From: Tubiluchus corallicola
Lineage: Eukaryota > Priapulida > Priapulimorpha > Priapulimorphida > Tubiluchidae
Assembly: GCA_030141605.1 (NCBI GenBank)
Contig: JAQGDQ010000255.1
Coordinates: 119,746-183,745, forward strand
Length of the DNA stretch: 64,000 nucleotides
Direction: 5' to 3'
In this document: positions 1 to 30,957 of the stretch, in pieces
Numbering within the stretch: position 1 is the stretch's first letter
How the letters are laid out: every line of letters begins with the position of its first letter
Translations under genes and position numbers: made by a program
The notes under the pieces: model-generated
What the model saw: only the letters and a program-made list of their open reading frames with translations
Database searches by the model: none
Told to the model about the DNA's origin: nothing

Positions 1-669
1 AACATGTAATACTACATAGGGATCCCTAGATTCAGTTGATTTGATTTTGTCTCCAAGAAAAAATTGCAATATAGTTTATTCTCATGGCAGTTTGAACTCA
101 CTTAATTAAAAACTCTTCATAATTAAACACGGAGTAAAATAACCCAAGTTTTATTGCTAAATTTTTTGTTTTGTCTAAAACAGTAAGTCATTTCCATTTT
201 GCAATTCTACATGTATAATTTTCTAAGCAACACGCATAATCTTATAGCAAAATAACATGATACAAACATGTGTTTCCACACGTAAAAGATTGTACATGTT
301 GCTTTGAAATTGGTGACTAAACTTCACAAAATTCGTAACTAAACTAATTATCATTTACAGCAAACGAGAAAAAAATGTGAAAGACCTAAATTTTTGTTAG
401 TTCATCTACAATATATTAGAGCTTTATGAACTCTAAATAATAAAAGCATCAATCCCAAAAATCTCGAAACACCAGAGATCGAGGTTTCCCATCCCGATCA
501 CCAATCCCATCAAAAAAGAGTGCAGGACGCTAAATTTTCGGTATTACAATTTCGGGATTAATAACGCTATTCAAAATGGAAATAATAAAAATTCTAGGGA
601 TAAATTTGGTAGATAAAGACAAACACATTACTCGGCACACAGAACAAAAACTCATTCACAACAACTGAC
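1..669 (-). other. Lamin intron 5, partial
   Basis: AT-rich intron sequence with no coding or repeat structure that I recognise. It continues beyond the left edge. Confidence 0.85.
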
Positions 670-795
670 CTCGCTGTCGAAGTTCTCACAACGAGCACGA
701 AGATTGTCGAATTCCGAGCGCATGGCCTTCATTTCACTTCGTGCTTCATAGGCGGCCTTGCTGTCTCTGTCAGCGACAGTTTTCAGATCTGCTAG
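670..795 (-). CDS. Lamin exon 5: coil 2 segment
   Basis: Encodes L282-E323 ([20 protein letters not shown] and onward), 126 nt, the same length as vertebrate lamin A exon 5 as I recall it. The acceptor is tttttacag and the donor GAG then GTCAGT. This is the last lamin exon inside the window; exon 6 would lie left of position 1. Confidence 0.93.
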
Positions 796-3700
796 CTGTA
801 AAAAAGTTTGAATATATGCGTCACTCGAAACTTAAAACAAACCTAGAATTATTGTAATTCTTATAATACCGAGATTAAAATAACAGAAAACTAGTGCTGC
901 AAGCAAGCTACAGCATATGCCTCTCCAAGAGCATAAAACGAGAGTACGAAAACATACTTGCAACTAAACCCTGCCAAATGCACCAAATCCATTCTCATCC
1001 ATCTCCTCCGTGAAGAATGATTTCATTCTTTAATTCATTTTCAATTATTCCAAAATTATATGCACATGCAAGTGGTACGCAATTTTGCATTAAACTTTGT
1101 ATTACAAACTAAGTTTCATGAGGCGCTGAACAAAATCCATCATAGAAATAGCATCAACATCTGATCAGGCTGATTTTAAATCTTTTACTACTTTACAGTT
1201 AGAAAGGAAAGTTGAGAAACTAGAGTATACCAACACAACACTCCTTTTCCAAATTAAGAGAGTACAATTAGAATTTGCAACATTACAACCTCTAAGTCAG
1301 TACTCGACATGCTTCCATCCTAATAATGATTATTTCATTTTCAACAGCTCAGTATTATGTAACCATAAGTGGTATATAATTTGGTAGTAAATTTTGGATG
1401 ACCGCTTAAATTTGATGAGACGTGTAACAAAGTCCATCATAACTTCATTTACCTGAAATTTTTTTAGCCTAAGGGGGGTCAAATTTGATCTGAATGCAAT
1501 GAGAGTTTGCAGATTACATGTTAGGTTGCATTGCTCACCTGTTAGTTTAAGAAAAAAAATACTGAACCACCCACACACTTCAAAATAAAATCAGTCAAAT
1601 CACACTTGAAATGCTAAATTATCGATATCCATACCTTGCTTTCGTACATTTGCTCAACTTCGTCACGAGCGAGAGCTATCTGCTCCTCATACTGATCCCT
1701 CAGTTCTCGCAGGGCGTCGGCGAGTCGGTGCTCGTACTCCTCGGTCAGACGAGTGTCCACCTCCTGAATTGCGACTTCCTTCTTTGTTCGGATTTCACTG
1801 ACTTCCTGGGAAAAGTGACAAAATCTATTTAGCTAAGGTTCACTATGCATACAGTTAGAACTACAACAATCTATCTAATTATAAAACTACTATCGCAAAA
1901 CACCCAATGCTGTTACATCGAATTGTAAGGTAAAGTATGGCAGTTTCACACACTTCAGTCATTTATTTTTGATAGTCTTGTTACTTTTTGCTACCATGTT
2001 CTATTTGATCAAGTTAAGCTCATGGCTTTACATGAATTCTGCATGGATTAAATGCGCATGGAAGCCCCATTGTACTCTGTCCTGCGGAAATGGTGAGAAG
2101 AAACAAGTGAATCTGGTCCATCAACTTGGAAGTTTTATGATAAAATGGACATGATGGTCACCCGCGTACATAATGCCAAAACTCAGCAGTAATCTCAGCC
2201 ACCGCAAAAGCTAAATGACCATGGATGAACGCCATTTTTCTTATTAATTAAACATTTAGTGTGTAGACACAATCCATGCAGGATTCATGTAAAAACCACG
2301 TAATAGGGTGTAACAGGATTCATGTAATAAGGTGCATTTATGTAGAACACTATTTTTCATTGATCTGTTTTATTATTTGACTAAAGATGAAGTCATAAGA
2401 GTACTGAGCGAAACATTTTTAGTTAAAAGATCTGGTTGTTTATATTGTTATTGATAACAACAATAGTTAACATACTAACTATCCCAAGTTCTTACATTCT
2501 TGTGGAGATTATTCTGAAACTCCATCTCTTCTTTGAGACTCTGGCAGCGGTTTTCCAGATCAACACGGAGCAAGGTCTCGTTCTCCAGCTCTTTCTGCGC
2601 CGAATCCAGTTGCACCTTGAGTGCGTCCAACTCCTTTTTGAGTGCCTAGTAAGAAAATTTGAAATGAACTACCACGTTCTACGATTGGGCAATGCAGATA
2701 TTAAATTCAGCTGAAAAGTGACATCTTGCAATCAATTATGTTGTCGACAGTGCTCCTGATATTGACGAAAAACAGAGATTTCACACAAGGAAAATTTATC
2801 ATTTACTGCTTATCATTATTAACAATAACGAACAGAAATAAATTGGCGATCAGTTACTGCAACATGGCGTACTGATTCATACCCTAATTTTACACCAGTT
2901 ATATTCACTCACACAATGAGATATGTGCATATGGATAATGGATGAGGTGAGTGAATTTGACTTTTGGACTAGTGGTCATTTCATAAACATTTATCTATCA
3001 GTTTGCAAACAGTTCATGAAATGATTTTATCTGAAATTGGACTGGTTCCAGTTGGCAATGTGCCAATGCAGTTGCAAAAATTGTTTTGTTCTGCCGTGAC
3101 TCTGGTCAAGGTGTGGCAAGAAGCTAATAGTGTTCCCGTAGACAACGGAAGTTTGTGGTGACTATATGCAATACACAGAAGCCAGCCACGATTGTACATA
3201 GTTAAATGATTAGAAAGCTTTATGTTTACCAATGAACAAACTTTAATAGCATAAATTCAAACATTTGCATCAACATAACTGAGCAGGTACATTGAAAAAC
3301 TAGGTGAAATTGAAATAAATGACCCAGCTCTTTAATTTCAAAAAGATTATTTGAAACATAGAGTACATTTAGCAAATGTATCTGGGTCAGATCCACTGAC
3401 CGGGAAACGATAAAAAAGTTGTTTTTTAACAAAAAAACTCTGAACATGGCAATATAGTATTAAAACACTAAGGAAAGTTTTTTAAATGTTTAAAATTTTA
3501 CGACAGCATTTCTAAGGTTAAAATCAAGAGCGAAACTCTAATTAGTTACATATAAGCATTCCGGGAAAAACCAGGTAGACAGAGTTAAGAATTGTAGATT
3601 CATAAATGTCATCTTAATAAGCTTTTACCCTGAGTTCATCCTCAAATTTTTTCCGTTCTTGCAATGCCTGGTTCAGACGAGTGTTCAAATCGTTGACGGA

Positions 3701-6700
3701 ACTTTCGGCAGCTGAGAGTTTCTTCTCCGCTGACGCCAAATCGCGAGTTGCTCTTGATAATCTGTAAGGAAATATAAGTGATAGAGATCTGTATTTATTT
3801 ATAACATAAGCTCACACTAAATTGCATATAACCTTAAAAATACTCACTGATCAAATCACTGACCAGATTTTTACCTTTTTTACCTGACTTGATTAAATGA
3901 ATGAAAGTGTCAATGCAATTTAACGAATTTAAGAAATAAATGTCCCTGTATAAATCAAGACACACCTTGAATTTGTAAAGGTTTAATAAAATGTAAGCAA
4001 ATGAACTTCCACAAATTCACTTTAATGCCAGGAGACATGTTCATTTCTCAGTTTACTAAAGCTGAAATGGAAAATAAAAATTCCATGAATATGGGAACAG
4101 AAATTTTAAAACTAGCCAGAGCGAAACTAAACTTCGGGGCTGCATCCCTGAGAAGTCTTGTAGGTTCATTATCAGCAATGTAACATAGCTAATTAACTAT
4201 GTTAGCAGTGATGGCAAATTGAATTAATAGTGGGCCCGGTCCATCATTAATAATTACAAAATATCCTTGATATTAAGATCTTATATGGGTAGGCCTAATT
4301 AATTTTTTGACTGTCCATGCCTTCTACTAAGATGTACCTCTAGATGAAAACTAGACAGATTCTATGTTAACATTTATTATAACATAGCAATGTTGTCAAA
4401 TGTATACCTTAAGTTGGGGGTATGAGTATTGATTAGTTTGAGTGATTTAGTCCTAGTGAGAGTGGCAAGCTTCGTGGCACAAAGGTTGTTAATCTAGAAT
4501 TTCAGGCAGGATACAGTTATACATATAGTTTAACATCCTTGCAGTGCATTCAGACTAGGGAGTTTTCTCATCAAGTAACTCGCAAATGAGATTAGACGAG
4601 AGAGCAAAACTTGCTGTGAGTTACTCTCCGACTCGTAAGTGCTGGCTGAGTAACTCACTGAGGCGTTTACAATTGACAGTAACTTACAGGAAATCAACTC
4701 GCAGTAACTGTTGGAGAGTTTGCGATAACTTGCTCATAAAGCAGTTAATATTTGCAAGTTTGCTGTCAGAGAGAAAACTCGCGAACTAGTCTGAACACAC
4801 AGTTACAGTTATTATCGATGCAACTGTGGTTTCTTTAAATTAAATGTACACTACTACTGCCAAAATTTATTTCCACTCAAATTTCAAAGCTGATATAAGT
4901 TTCTGCACTGTATGGCCCAATACAGCTAATAAACCTGAAAAAAGGCTACACTCGCCTCTATTTTTGGATCGATGAGCAACTTATTTTTCACTTTTTATCA
5001 ACTTTTAAGCAAACTAGAAAGACTCAAAAATAAGAACAATGATAATAAAGTCACTGCTATAATCGCTCTTTTGAGAGATTAAACACAAATAACTGTATGG
5101 ATTTTGCAAGTTTTAACACAAAAGAGACTCAGAGGTATTTAAAATTATCATCCAGTTTAACCAAAATACGTTAGTTTGCCAAATTTAGCCTCAATTCCAG
5201 TTCAGAAAACTAGTTCAGTTGATAAAAGAAAAGACATAGTTTCTTGATAAATAAACCAATACTAATTATAAATAAACTTTGAAAAACAGAACAAGCAATG
5301 GAAGCACTCAGCTTGTTTGTAAACTGTTTATATATACATGACGATTAATAAACTAGTAATAATAAAATGCAAAGAATCCAGGTTGATTTAAAGTGCCACT
5401 AGACAATGGACCACTGTGGTCTAGTCACTGGTGAGCGTTAAGCACACCAGGCAAATACATTACAGATCTCTCCGGCCTTTCATTATAAGGAGGCTGTGCA
5501 CTTGAAATCTGGCTGACCTAGATGATACAGACGCACCTGTCTGAACTGTACATTCCAAGTCATTTGTGTATTGATCACGCGGTACAGTAGCACACGGTGA
5601 AGGAGACACGTTGAAAAATCACCCCAATAACTAATTTGGAGACCGTAACACGTGGTTATAAATTCAATTAAAATAAATGCATCTAGATGAATCATTCTTT
5701 TGAGTATTTTAGCAATGTGACACTAAACATGCTATGTGGTCAGACAGAAAAGCATGCTTCGATATCCAAAGACTGTGGAGCTACAGAGATATTCTTTTTA
5801 CTTTTTATGTATTATAGAAAGAGTGATAGGTTTATTAAGTGGATAACTCTGTACTTAATTACAGTGTAACCTGAGGATTCAACGATCAGACTTTAAGCTT
5901 TTAGAATAATAACGCGTATAGGTATACATCAAAGAACTATTTACGTTAATAGTTTAATATAAAATGAATGTTCTAGTATTGCGTTCTCATTTCTAATTCA
6001 TCACCCATACAACCGGACCCCCTGCCTCTTTCACAAAAGTGTTCATCCTATCTCCTCCTTTTTTCAACCTTTTGCTTACATGTTCCAAAATTTCCACTCT
6101 AGCCCGTCACTTCGTGTTCATCACAGGTTTTTCTTTTAAATACTGCATTCAATATGCATTGGAATTTGCAGTACTCACACACAGGTTGACCTGTCGAGCT
6201 TATGTTCTAGAACTATTTATGTCCATCACATATAAATTTATACAAAGAATAACAATATGTAACATTTTTGGAATCTGATTAGGTTTGTAAATGTTGGTGA
6301 AACTCGTGGCAATAATTTTGCGTCGACAGCATCTGAACGAATTCAAAAATCCATTCCAGTTGATGTGTAAAGAAGGCAGTGTATCGAAAACAATGTTATA
6401 GCGCGTCAGCGACCTGTTAAACTTTTCAAATACCTCAAGTTCTGCGCGGTTGAAATTTTCACAGTAACAGACACACACTCGAATTCCTATCCATTGTCAA
6501 TTCGTGTTTTCATACGCCAAGGCGTCGTAGCTTTGAGCAAATTTTAGTTTTGCCAAGGATCCCATCTGCCATGTACTCTACAGCACAAACTAAACAAACG
6601 TTGGAAATCAACGGCAGCTGCATATATACGCTGACTTTACGGGATTATAATGGGGATATAATATATACGCTGTTAGAGTTTAGTATGATAATGAAGCTTA

Positions 6701-9700
6701 TCAGTTTGGTACAGCATCGCGCTCACCGGATAGGATGCGGTAGACCATAGTACTGTACAGGGAATACAATTATTATCCGTCAGGGTTAAATCTGTTTTAT
6801 TACTTCAAGCGTGGGTGGAAGTAAAGCAACATGCCTGTTACTGTTTGAGCAACAACTAATTTGTTAATTACAGTATACAACACACAGATATATCATCAGT
6901 AATAGTGGATTAACTGAAAACACGTTAAACGTTTGCATTTTTATAAACCGAATTCCTTGAAACAAAAACCACGTAAAACACGTAAAAATTGCTCCTTTTT
7001 TTGGTCACTGTTATTTCACTGTTTTTTCGGCATTGTCGCAATAATGAACAGGTAGTTACTGTATCACTAACGCTTTTTTCATTACATTGCAATAACTACC
7101 ACCACTGTAACCAAATTTACATTTTTTTCATGACATACACTGCTGTCTACTTATATCTCAAAAAACGTTCCCAAGTTTTGATTATAAATTATAAGAAGAA
7201 AATGATGGAACTTCTTGAAAGTTACCACACTGATGCTGCAAATACTTCTGTATAAAGGCCAAAAATTTTAGGTCATTCCCTTAGATTTCTCCAAATTTAT
7301 AGAGAGGCTTTAAATCAACAAGCCAAAAAAATAAATGCTGGAAAAAATTAGTACGTCACCACTGTTAAAATCTACATCAAATGCTCTACGTGAAAATGTA
7401 TCTACCATTTCAAATGCAAAATAGACAAAAGCATTTCTTCCAACGGCTGATACAATTTTATTATTTGCTCCCAGCACTAAAAAAATGTTGACTTTAGTTC
7501 TCCGGCATCAAAAGGATCTGTGGTCAGTTCATATACTGTCTGTTTAACAAAATTCCAGATACACTAAACACATTCTATAGAATTAGGCCCCGTTTTTTCT
7601 TGACAACAAGTTTTTATCCGTGCTCGAAGGCTTATGATGAAGACCTTGTTGTTGTAAACTAGTACTTGATTTCTTCATTGTTTTGCTGACATGTAATGAG
7701 TGCATTATAAATATGTCATTGCGGATATTTTTCAATTCATGTTCAGCTGACATTATTTTGGCATTTAATCTTCTAACACATCCTAACTTAAAAACTAACT
7801 AAAGCTATAAAGATGAAACTTTTGCAGTCAAAAGCTAATGTTCTGTAATAGCACTCCACGAAATTTCAGCTATGTAGAGCACTTGTTTCTAATATTTTTA
7901 TAGTTTAAACTATGGCACATGTCATTTGCCCTACCTGATATATTAAAATGCAAATAAATAAACAAACAAAAAATCTTAACTGCAATCAGCAGTTAGTCAG
8001 TCAAGTACAATTAAGCCACTTCTACAAACTTTAGAAGCTCAGTCGCAGCATAATACTTTTAGACTTACATTAGCCGAATTATTTTCTCATTCAGCCAGTC
8101 AGTCAGTTAGTTACAATGAACATTTACAAAGCAGCAAAAGAGAAACAACTCTTACTGAAAAGGGGGGAGTTTTTAGTGTCTCTATCAATTACTTCCAGCG
8201 AGTTCAGTGGTTTAAGAGAATGTCATCACAAACTGTATACCCTAATCTGAACAGAAGTAACCAAATTAGTGAGTGAACAAAATAACTGGAGTCAATCAGT
8301 CAACAAAACTGTAAATTTTATGTAAAACATTCAAAAAAGTGAATTTAAGAAACACAAAAACAAACCTAATTCAGAAAAAAATAATTTAAAAACTGGAAGG
8401 GCACCACAGAACTAAACGATCACCTGGGCAGGCTTTAAGAAAACCCGAAAGCACTATAAGATATGCCAAATCCTTAAGAAAAAACATTAAAATTAGGAAA
8501 AAGCTATGAGATTTGAGAGGACCTTATGTTCACCAAATTTAACAAACGTACAAAACAATTTTATATAGGCCTACACAGCACTACTAAACAATATCTTTAA
8601 ATTACCAATTTTTGCAAGCTGTATACAAAATGTTCAACTCTTCCTAAGCCAACAAATGTTGCCGTTAATAATAAACTGATTACTAACTCATGTTGGTCGA
8701 CGATCAGTGAACACCTTTAAAACTAGCAAATTCCAACAAATGTGAAATGAGTGCGCTTCATCTTGACCCTGGAATTTGGGTTAAGGGGAAATTATGCCCT
8801 TAAATTTTTTTGTTTTTTTAATAGCAAAATCAAATTATCAAAAAAATTTGAGGTAAAAAATGAAGGTACCAGTGAGTACTCTTATGCTGTTATTGGAGTT
8901 CATCTATGCTTTACATATATAAATATGGTAATTTCTTTTGTAGATATGAAAAAGCTCAAAAAAGTTGCTTAATTTTCAGTAACTGTAATGCCCTTTAGTA
9001 TAATACACATTGTGAGATTCATGAGTGCTACTATATTATTGAATGTAGCACTACTAATTGTGTTGTGACAGCAAAGAAAGACGGGTGATTTGCAAACTTG
9101 CGTGTGAAGTTGTGGAATGCATGTGAACTGAAATTTGATGCGTATGTACGTGTGAAAAACTTAAAATGTGTGTGATACAAATCTAATGCATGAGAGTTGG
9201 CAGGCCTGTTAATGACAACTGCATGTGCACTTTTGATCATTTAATTACAGTTGAAAAATGGAAGACTGATCTTATTTGATTCTATCAAAAATAAAGATCT
9301 TGGACATAAACATAAATTATATAGGCCTACATGATGTTTAAAATACATCTCTCTGTTACAAACAGCAGTAATTTAGTAAGATTATAATTAAATACTATAC
9401 TGCTATCTAATGGCAAGACAGAGGGAAAAACTTCGCCGTATAGAGCTGTGAATTATAGGCCTGTAGACATTTGATACTTAAAACTATATTGTTTAAAGTT
9501 ATACGTACTTTGCCCTCAAATCATCGTTCTCTTTTTCGTATTTGCCATTTTCTATTGATAGCCTAGCTTTTTCCTTTGCAGTTTCATCTAGCAATCTTCG
9601 AGCATCTGCTAATTCCGTTTCGTACAAAGCTTTGACGTTTGTTATCTCTCGTGTTACCGTCTCTTCGCTGTGTCTAACTTGGTAATGCAACTGAGCATTT

Positions 9701-9897
9701 TCATTTTCTAGATTTTTAACTTTATCAATGTAGTTAGCGAGACGATCATTTAAATTAACCAGTTCTTCTTTCTCTTGGAGTCGAGTGATCTTTGCTGGCG
9801 ATAACGGTGATTGAGGTCGAGGTGGAGCTCTTTGTTGCTGATGCGGCGTAGAAGTACTTGGCTGGTGAACGGGTTTCCTTGGCGATCTTGTAGCCAT
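670..9897 (-). CDS. Nuclear lamin, 5' five coding exons (gene runs off the left edge)
   Basis: Intermediate-filament protein of the nuclear lamina. Joined exons on the minus strand: 9897-9509, 3761-3629, 2645-2496, 1805-1635 and 795-670, giving residues 1-323 without interruption. The head holds the mitotic CDK-type site SPLSPAK. It is followed by the lamin helix-start motif [10 protein letters not shown] and [19 protein letters not shown], then a heptad-repeat rod. The residue pattern [20 protein letters not shown] matches the lamin coil region around LADALQELR. Every junction has AG/GT splice signals and the frame is kept. The rest of coil 2, the Ig-like tail and any CaaX box must lie to the left of position 1. 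The start at 9897 is in a good context (AAAAATGG). The head is about 11 residues longer than human lamin A as I recall it. I cannot tell an A type from a B type, so I give no symbol. It is transcribed divergently from Islet. Confidence 0.95.
796..1634 (-). other. Lamin intron 4, with a diverged internal duplication
   Basis: An 839-nt intron. About 110 bp at 1030-1140 resembles 1333-1445: both carry TTCATTTTCAA, then AAGTGGTA, then a CATGAG/GATGAG segment and AAA(A/G)TCCATCATA. This looks like an old local duplication or two copies of one short repeat. No coding potential was seen. Confidence 0.7.
1635..1805 (-). CDS. Lamin exon 4: end of coil 1B and coil 2 start
   Basis: Encodes E225-K281, containing [20 protein letters not shown]. 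Its length of 171 nt equals vertebrate lamin A exon 4 as I recall it. The acceptor is cacttttcccag and the donor AAG then GTATGG. The frame is open on both sides. Confidence 0.95.
1806..2495 (-). other. Lamin intron 3
   Basis: A 690-nt intron. It contains a small local duplication around 2277-2345 (CAGGATTCATGTAA twice). Nothing else was recognised. Confidence 0.8.
2496..2645 (-). CDS. Lamin exon 3: coil 1B
   Basis: Encodes A175-N224, including [20 protein letters not shown], which aligns with the conserved lamin stretch [20 protein letters not shown]. The acceptor is ttcttactag and the donor AAT then GTAAGA, phase 0. The 3' boundary falls at the same rod residue as in vertebrate lamins. Confidence 0.94.
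2646..3628 (-). other. Lamin intron 2
   Basis: A 983-nt AT-rich intron. Open frames of about 70 codons at 3014-3447 resemble nothing I know and lie between well-defined lamin exons, so I treat them as chance. Confidence 0.8.
3629..3761 (-). CDS. Lamin exon 2: coil 1B
   Basis: Encodes K130-R174, heptad-rich, beginning [19 protein letters not shown] and ending KKFEDELR. The acceptor reads ttccttacag and the donor AGG then GTAAAA, leaving phase 0. At 133 nt it is 24 nt shorter than my recollection of the vertebrate exon 2; the next exon is longer by the same amount. Confidence 0.93.
4541..4802. mobile_element. Short inverted-repeat (MITE-like) element in lamin intron 1
   Basis: The left end reads TTCAGACTAGGGAGTTTTCT after GCA; the right end, reverse-complemented, reads TTCAGACTAGTTCGCGAGTTTTCT after GTG. 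The interior repeats GTAACTCGC and GAGTTACTC-type words in both orientations. The element is about 260 bp and has no coding frame of its own, as expected of a non-autonomous DNA transposon. I could not fix a target-site duplication. Confidence 0.5.
5000..5695. repeat. Dispersed repeat, copy A
   Basis: Similar along nearly its whole length to 10228-10850 in the same orientation. Shared blocks include AAACTAGA(A/C)AGACTC, TTTTGCAAGTTT, AAAAGAAAAGACATAG, TTATAAATAAACTTT, CATGACGATTAATAAA, CTGACCTAGATGAT and AACTGTACATTC. The copies differ by many substitutions and indels, so neither is recent. No reading frame is conserved between them. Confidence 0.8.
9509..9897 (-). CDS. Lamin exon 1: head and coil 1A/1B start
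   Basis: Encodes residues 1-129 plus two bases of codon 130. It holds the Pro/Gln-rich head (residues 1-31), the CDK-type site (about 30-36), coil 1A and the start of coil 1B ending in DDLRAK. The donor is AAA then GTACGT. The 389-nt coding part ends in phase 2, the same phase and, allowing for the longer head, the same residue as exon 1 of vertebrate lamin A. Two other open frames on this strand at 9750-9943 overlap it and are shadows. Confidence 0.95.
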
Positions 9898-10227
9898 TTT
9901 TTATATGGTATTCTGTGTAATTCAAGAGTAATTCGTACCACAAAAAAAGCTTAAAAAATTGCCGGCAAAACCCGGCGTGGCAAGCGGTTAACGCAATATG
10001 GCAGTGCGCGCGATACAGATATTCTTTATCTTTTAAAAGTGCAGTGCTATCAGAGCGGAACGAACGGCACTTTTCTACGACTTATACAAGGAAAGAAAGT
10101 GGCGGAATAATTATTTTAGTTTGACAAAGTTGACACTTAGAGTGAGAGGCTGAGAGATAATGGCACCATTGTGAGATGAATTGGTGTTCAAAATGGAGCG
10201 CCAAAATTTTATTAATTACGCGAGACA
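9898..10227 (-). promoter_or_regulatory. Lamin 5' UTR and proximal promoter (inferred)
   Basis: This sequence immediately upstream of the lamin start codon is less AT-rich than its surroundings. On the minus strand it has an exact E2F-type site TTTTGGCGC (10206-10198). CpG-containing words such as GCGCGCG and CGGCGTGG lie around 9970-10010. The transcription start was not located and there is no clear TATA box. Promoter assignment rests on position. Confidence 0.5.
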
Positions 10228-10850
10228 CTTATCACTGGTCGTTCCTTTAAACAAACTAGACAGACTCGAAACTAAACAGGAAAAACAAGGGCAACAACAA
10301 AAACATCACAAGCACTGTGAATGCCCTTTTGAGAGATAGTCATAAAAAACATAGTCATAATTATAACTCAGTGTATAAATTTTGCAAGTTTATACATAAC
10401 AGTGGCATCCATTTAAAAAGTTAATTTGCCAAATTTGGCTCAATTACAGTTTAGGAAACCAGTTCAGTAGATAAAAGAAAAGACATAGATTCTTGGAAAA
10501 AACAACACTAGTTATAAATAAACTTTCAAAAACAGAACAAGCAGTGGAAGCATTTAGTTTGATTGTAAACTGTTTTTAAGCATGACGATTAATAAATAAT
10601 GCAAAGAGTCCAGGCTGGATTTAAAGTGTTTCTAGCAATGGTCAATTATGGGCTAGTATATACCACAAGGTCTTTCAAAATTCTTTGCCTTCAGGGAAGC
10701 TATGATGTTGAAATCTAACTGACCTAGATGATGCAGAAGCACCAGTCAGAACTGTACATTCAAAGCTTTTATGTGCAGATCACGAAGTACAGTAGCACGC
10801 AGTGAAGGATATAAAGTCGATTAAAATAAGTGTATCTAGATGAGTCAATT
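10228..10850. repeat. Dispersed repeat, copy B, in the lamin-Islet intergenic region
   Basis: Sister copy of the repeat at 5000-5695, in the same orientation. It ends near GTATCTAGATGAGTCAATT, where the similarity stops. It occupies about a third of the head-to-head intergenic region, so the ancestral promoter spacing was shorter. Confidence 0.8.
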
Positions 10851-11640
10851 AAGCTTGAACTGCAGCGGAACATGTTGAAGTTTAATTTGATGGGATTTAT
10901 TGTCTCTTGACTCTTTCTTCTTCGTCTTTGCTACAGCATCTCAAAAAACTTTGAAAAAATGCTGCATAAAAGAGAATTTCGTGAAAAAGGTATTTTGAAA
11001 TTAAATTGCTTTGGTGATGCGATAAGTTTAGACTGCTTGTCAGCAATAAAATTTTAACGTGTCAGGTGGCAAATGTTCTGAAAATAATAGGACTAGCCCT
11101 GTATTTCTACTGCAACTTGAGATATCAATCTTTCAATTTATATTACTGTCCTGTCCATTTCATCCTCTTTCAGCGACTGTTTGGTTACTTTAGAAGGGAT
11201 AGCAGAGATGGCGCCACCATGCTAATCTTGACAGTAATTTGTAACATGTCTAGAAACTCAAGCAATCAAAAATATCTTTAGAATTAAGTTAACAATCGCG
11301 GTTGTAATAAATAAATTTTAACGCTGCCTTTTCATATTAAGACGCATTTATCGGTTTGTTACCACTAAAGACAAAGGTAGATTGATTATTTTTTGATACA
11401 AAAGTAATAGTGTAGTTTAGTGTTGTTTAGGAACATTATCAAAACAAGCAATTGCGAATTTACATTATGAACGTTATATAGCGGCATTAGCAGGCAACTG
11501 AGGCCAGGCATAAAATTAAATGATTAAGCAAAATTAACAGTCGTTAGCATTAAGGAGCTTTGTTTACAGCTAGTTTTATGAAATTTATCAAAACTAGACG
11601 GGCAGAATTGAAATTATTTGTATTCGTCGGCAACAGATGA
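10851..11640. other. Intergenic DNA between the repeat and the Islet promoter
   Basis: AT-rich sequence with no gene recognised. The short open frame at 11066-11281 has no recognisable domain. Confidence 0.6.
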
Positions 11641-11880
11641 CGCCAGTGCAGCAAAATACCAGAAATTTTCCCATGCTGCACGTGATGACGAGTAATTATT
11701 CTTCAGCCAATGAAATTCACCCGCCCCTTGCATATGTAACTTGTATTATAAATGTCGACAATTCTCGGCGTCCAATAGAATATTGTTGAACAGTGCAGTT
11801 TAGTTGAATGTGCGAGTTTTGCGTGTCTGTGAGAAAATAATACTTTAGCGATTGGAAAACTTGCAGTTTCCGCTTCGTGG
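11641..11880 (+). promoter_or_regulatory. Islet core promoter and 5' UTR (inferred)
   Basis: It contains a CCAAT box (11707-11711), a GC/KLF-type CCGCCCC (11721-11727), a TATA-like TATAAAT (11747-11753) and a second CCAAT (11772-11776). These are followed by 5' leader sequence up to the ATG at 11881. If the TATA-like box is used, transcription would start near 11775-11780. An in-frame stop lies upstream of the start codon. Confidence 0.5.
11808..11840 (+). other. Upstream ORF in the Islet 5' leader
   Basis: ATG with G at -3, ten codons (MCEFCVSVRK) and a TAA stop, ending 40 nt before the first Islet ATG. It will be in the mRNA if transcription starts near the TATA-like box. An effect on Islet translation is possible but inferred. 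Confidence 0.45.

Positions 11881-30957
<19,077 letters not shown>

Larger units (their letters stand above)
3762..9508 (-). other. Lamin intron 1
   Basis: A 5.7-kb intron. It contains a short inverted-repeat element at about 4541-4802 and a dispersed repeat at about 5000-5695. The rest (3762-4540 and 5696-9508) is AT-rich sequence with no gene or structured RNA that I recognise. Three TAGGCCT words lie near 8566-9455 and one near 4290. Confidence 0.8.

Noticed and set aside
9250-9275. miR-7-like word TGGAAGACTGATC
   Set aside because: It diverges from miR-7 after nine bases and has no hairpin partner nearby.
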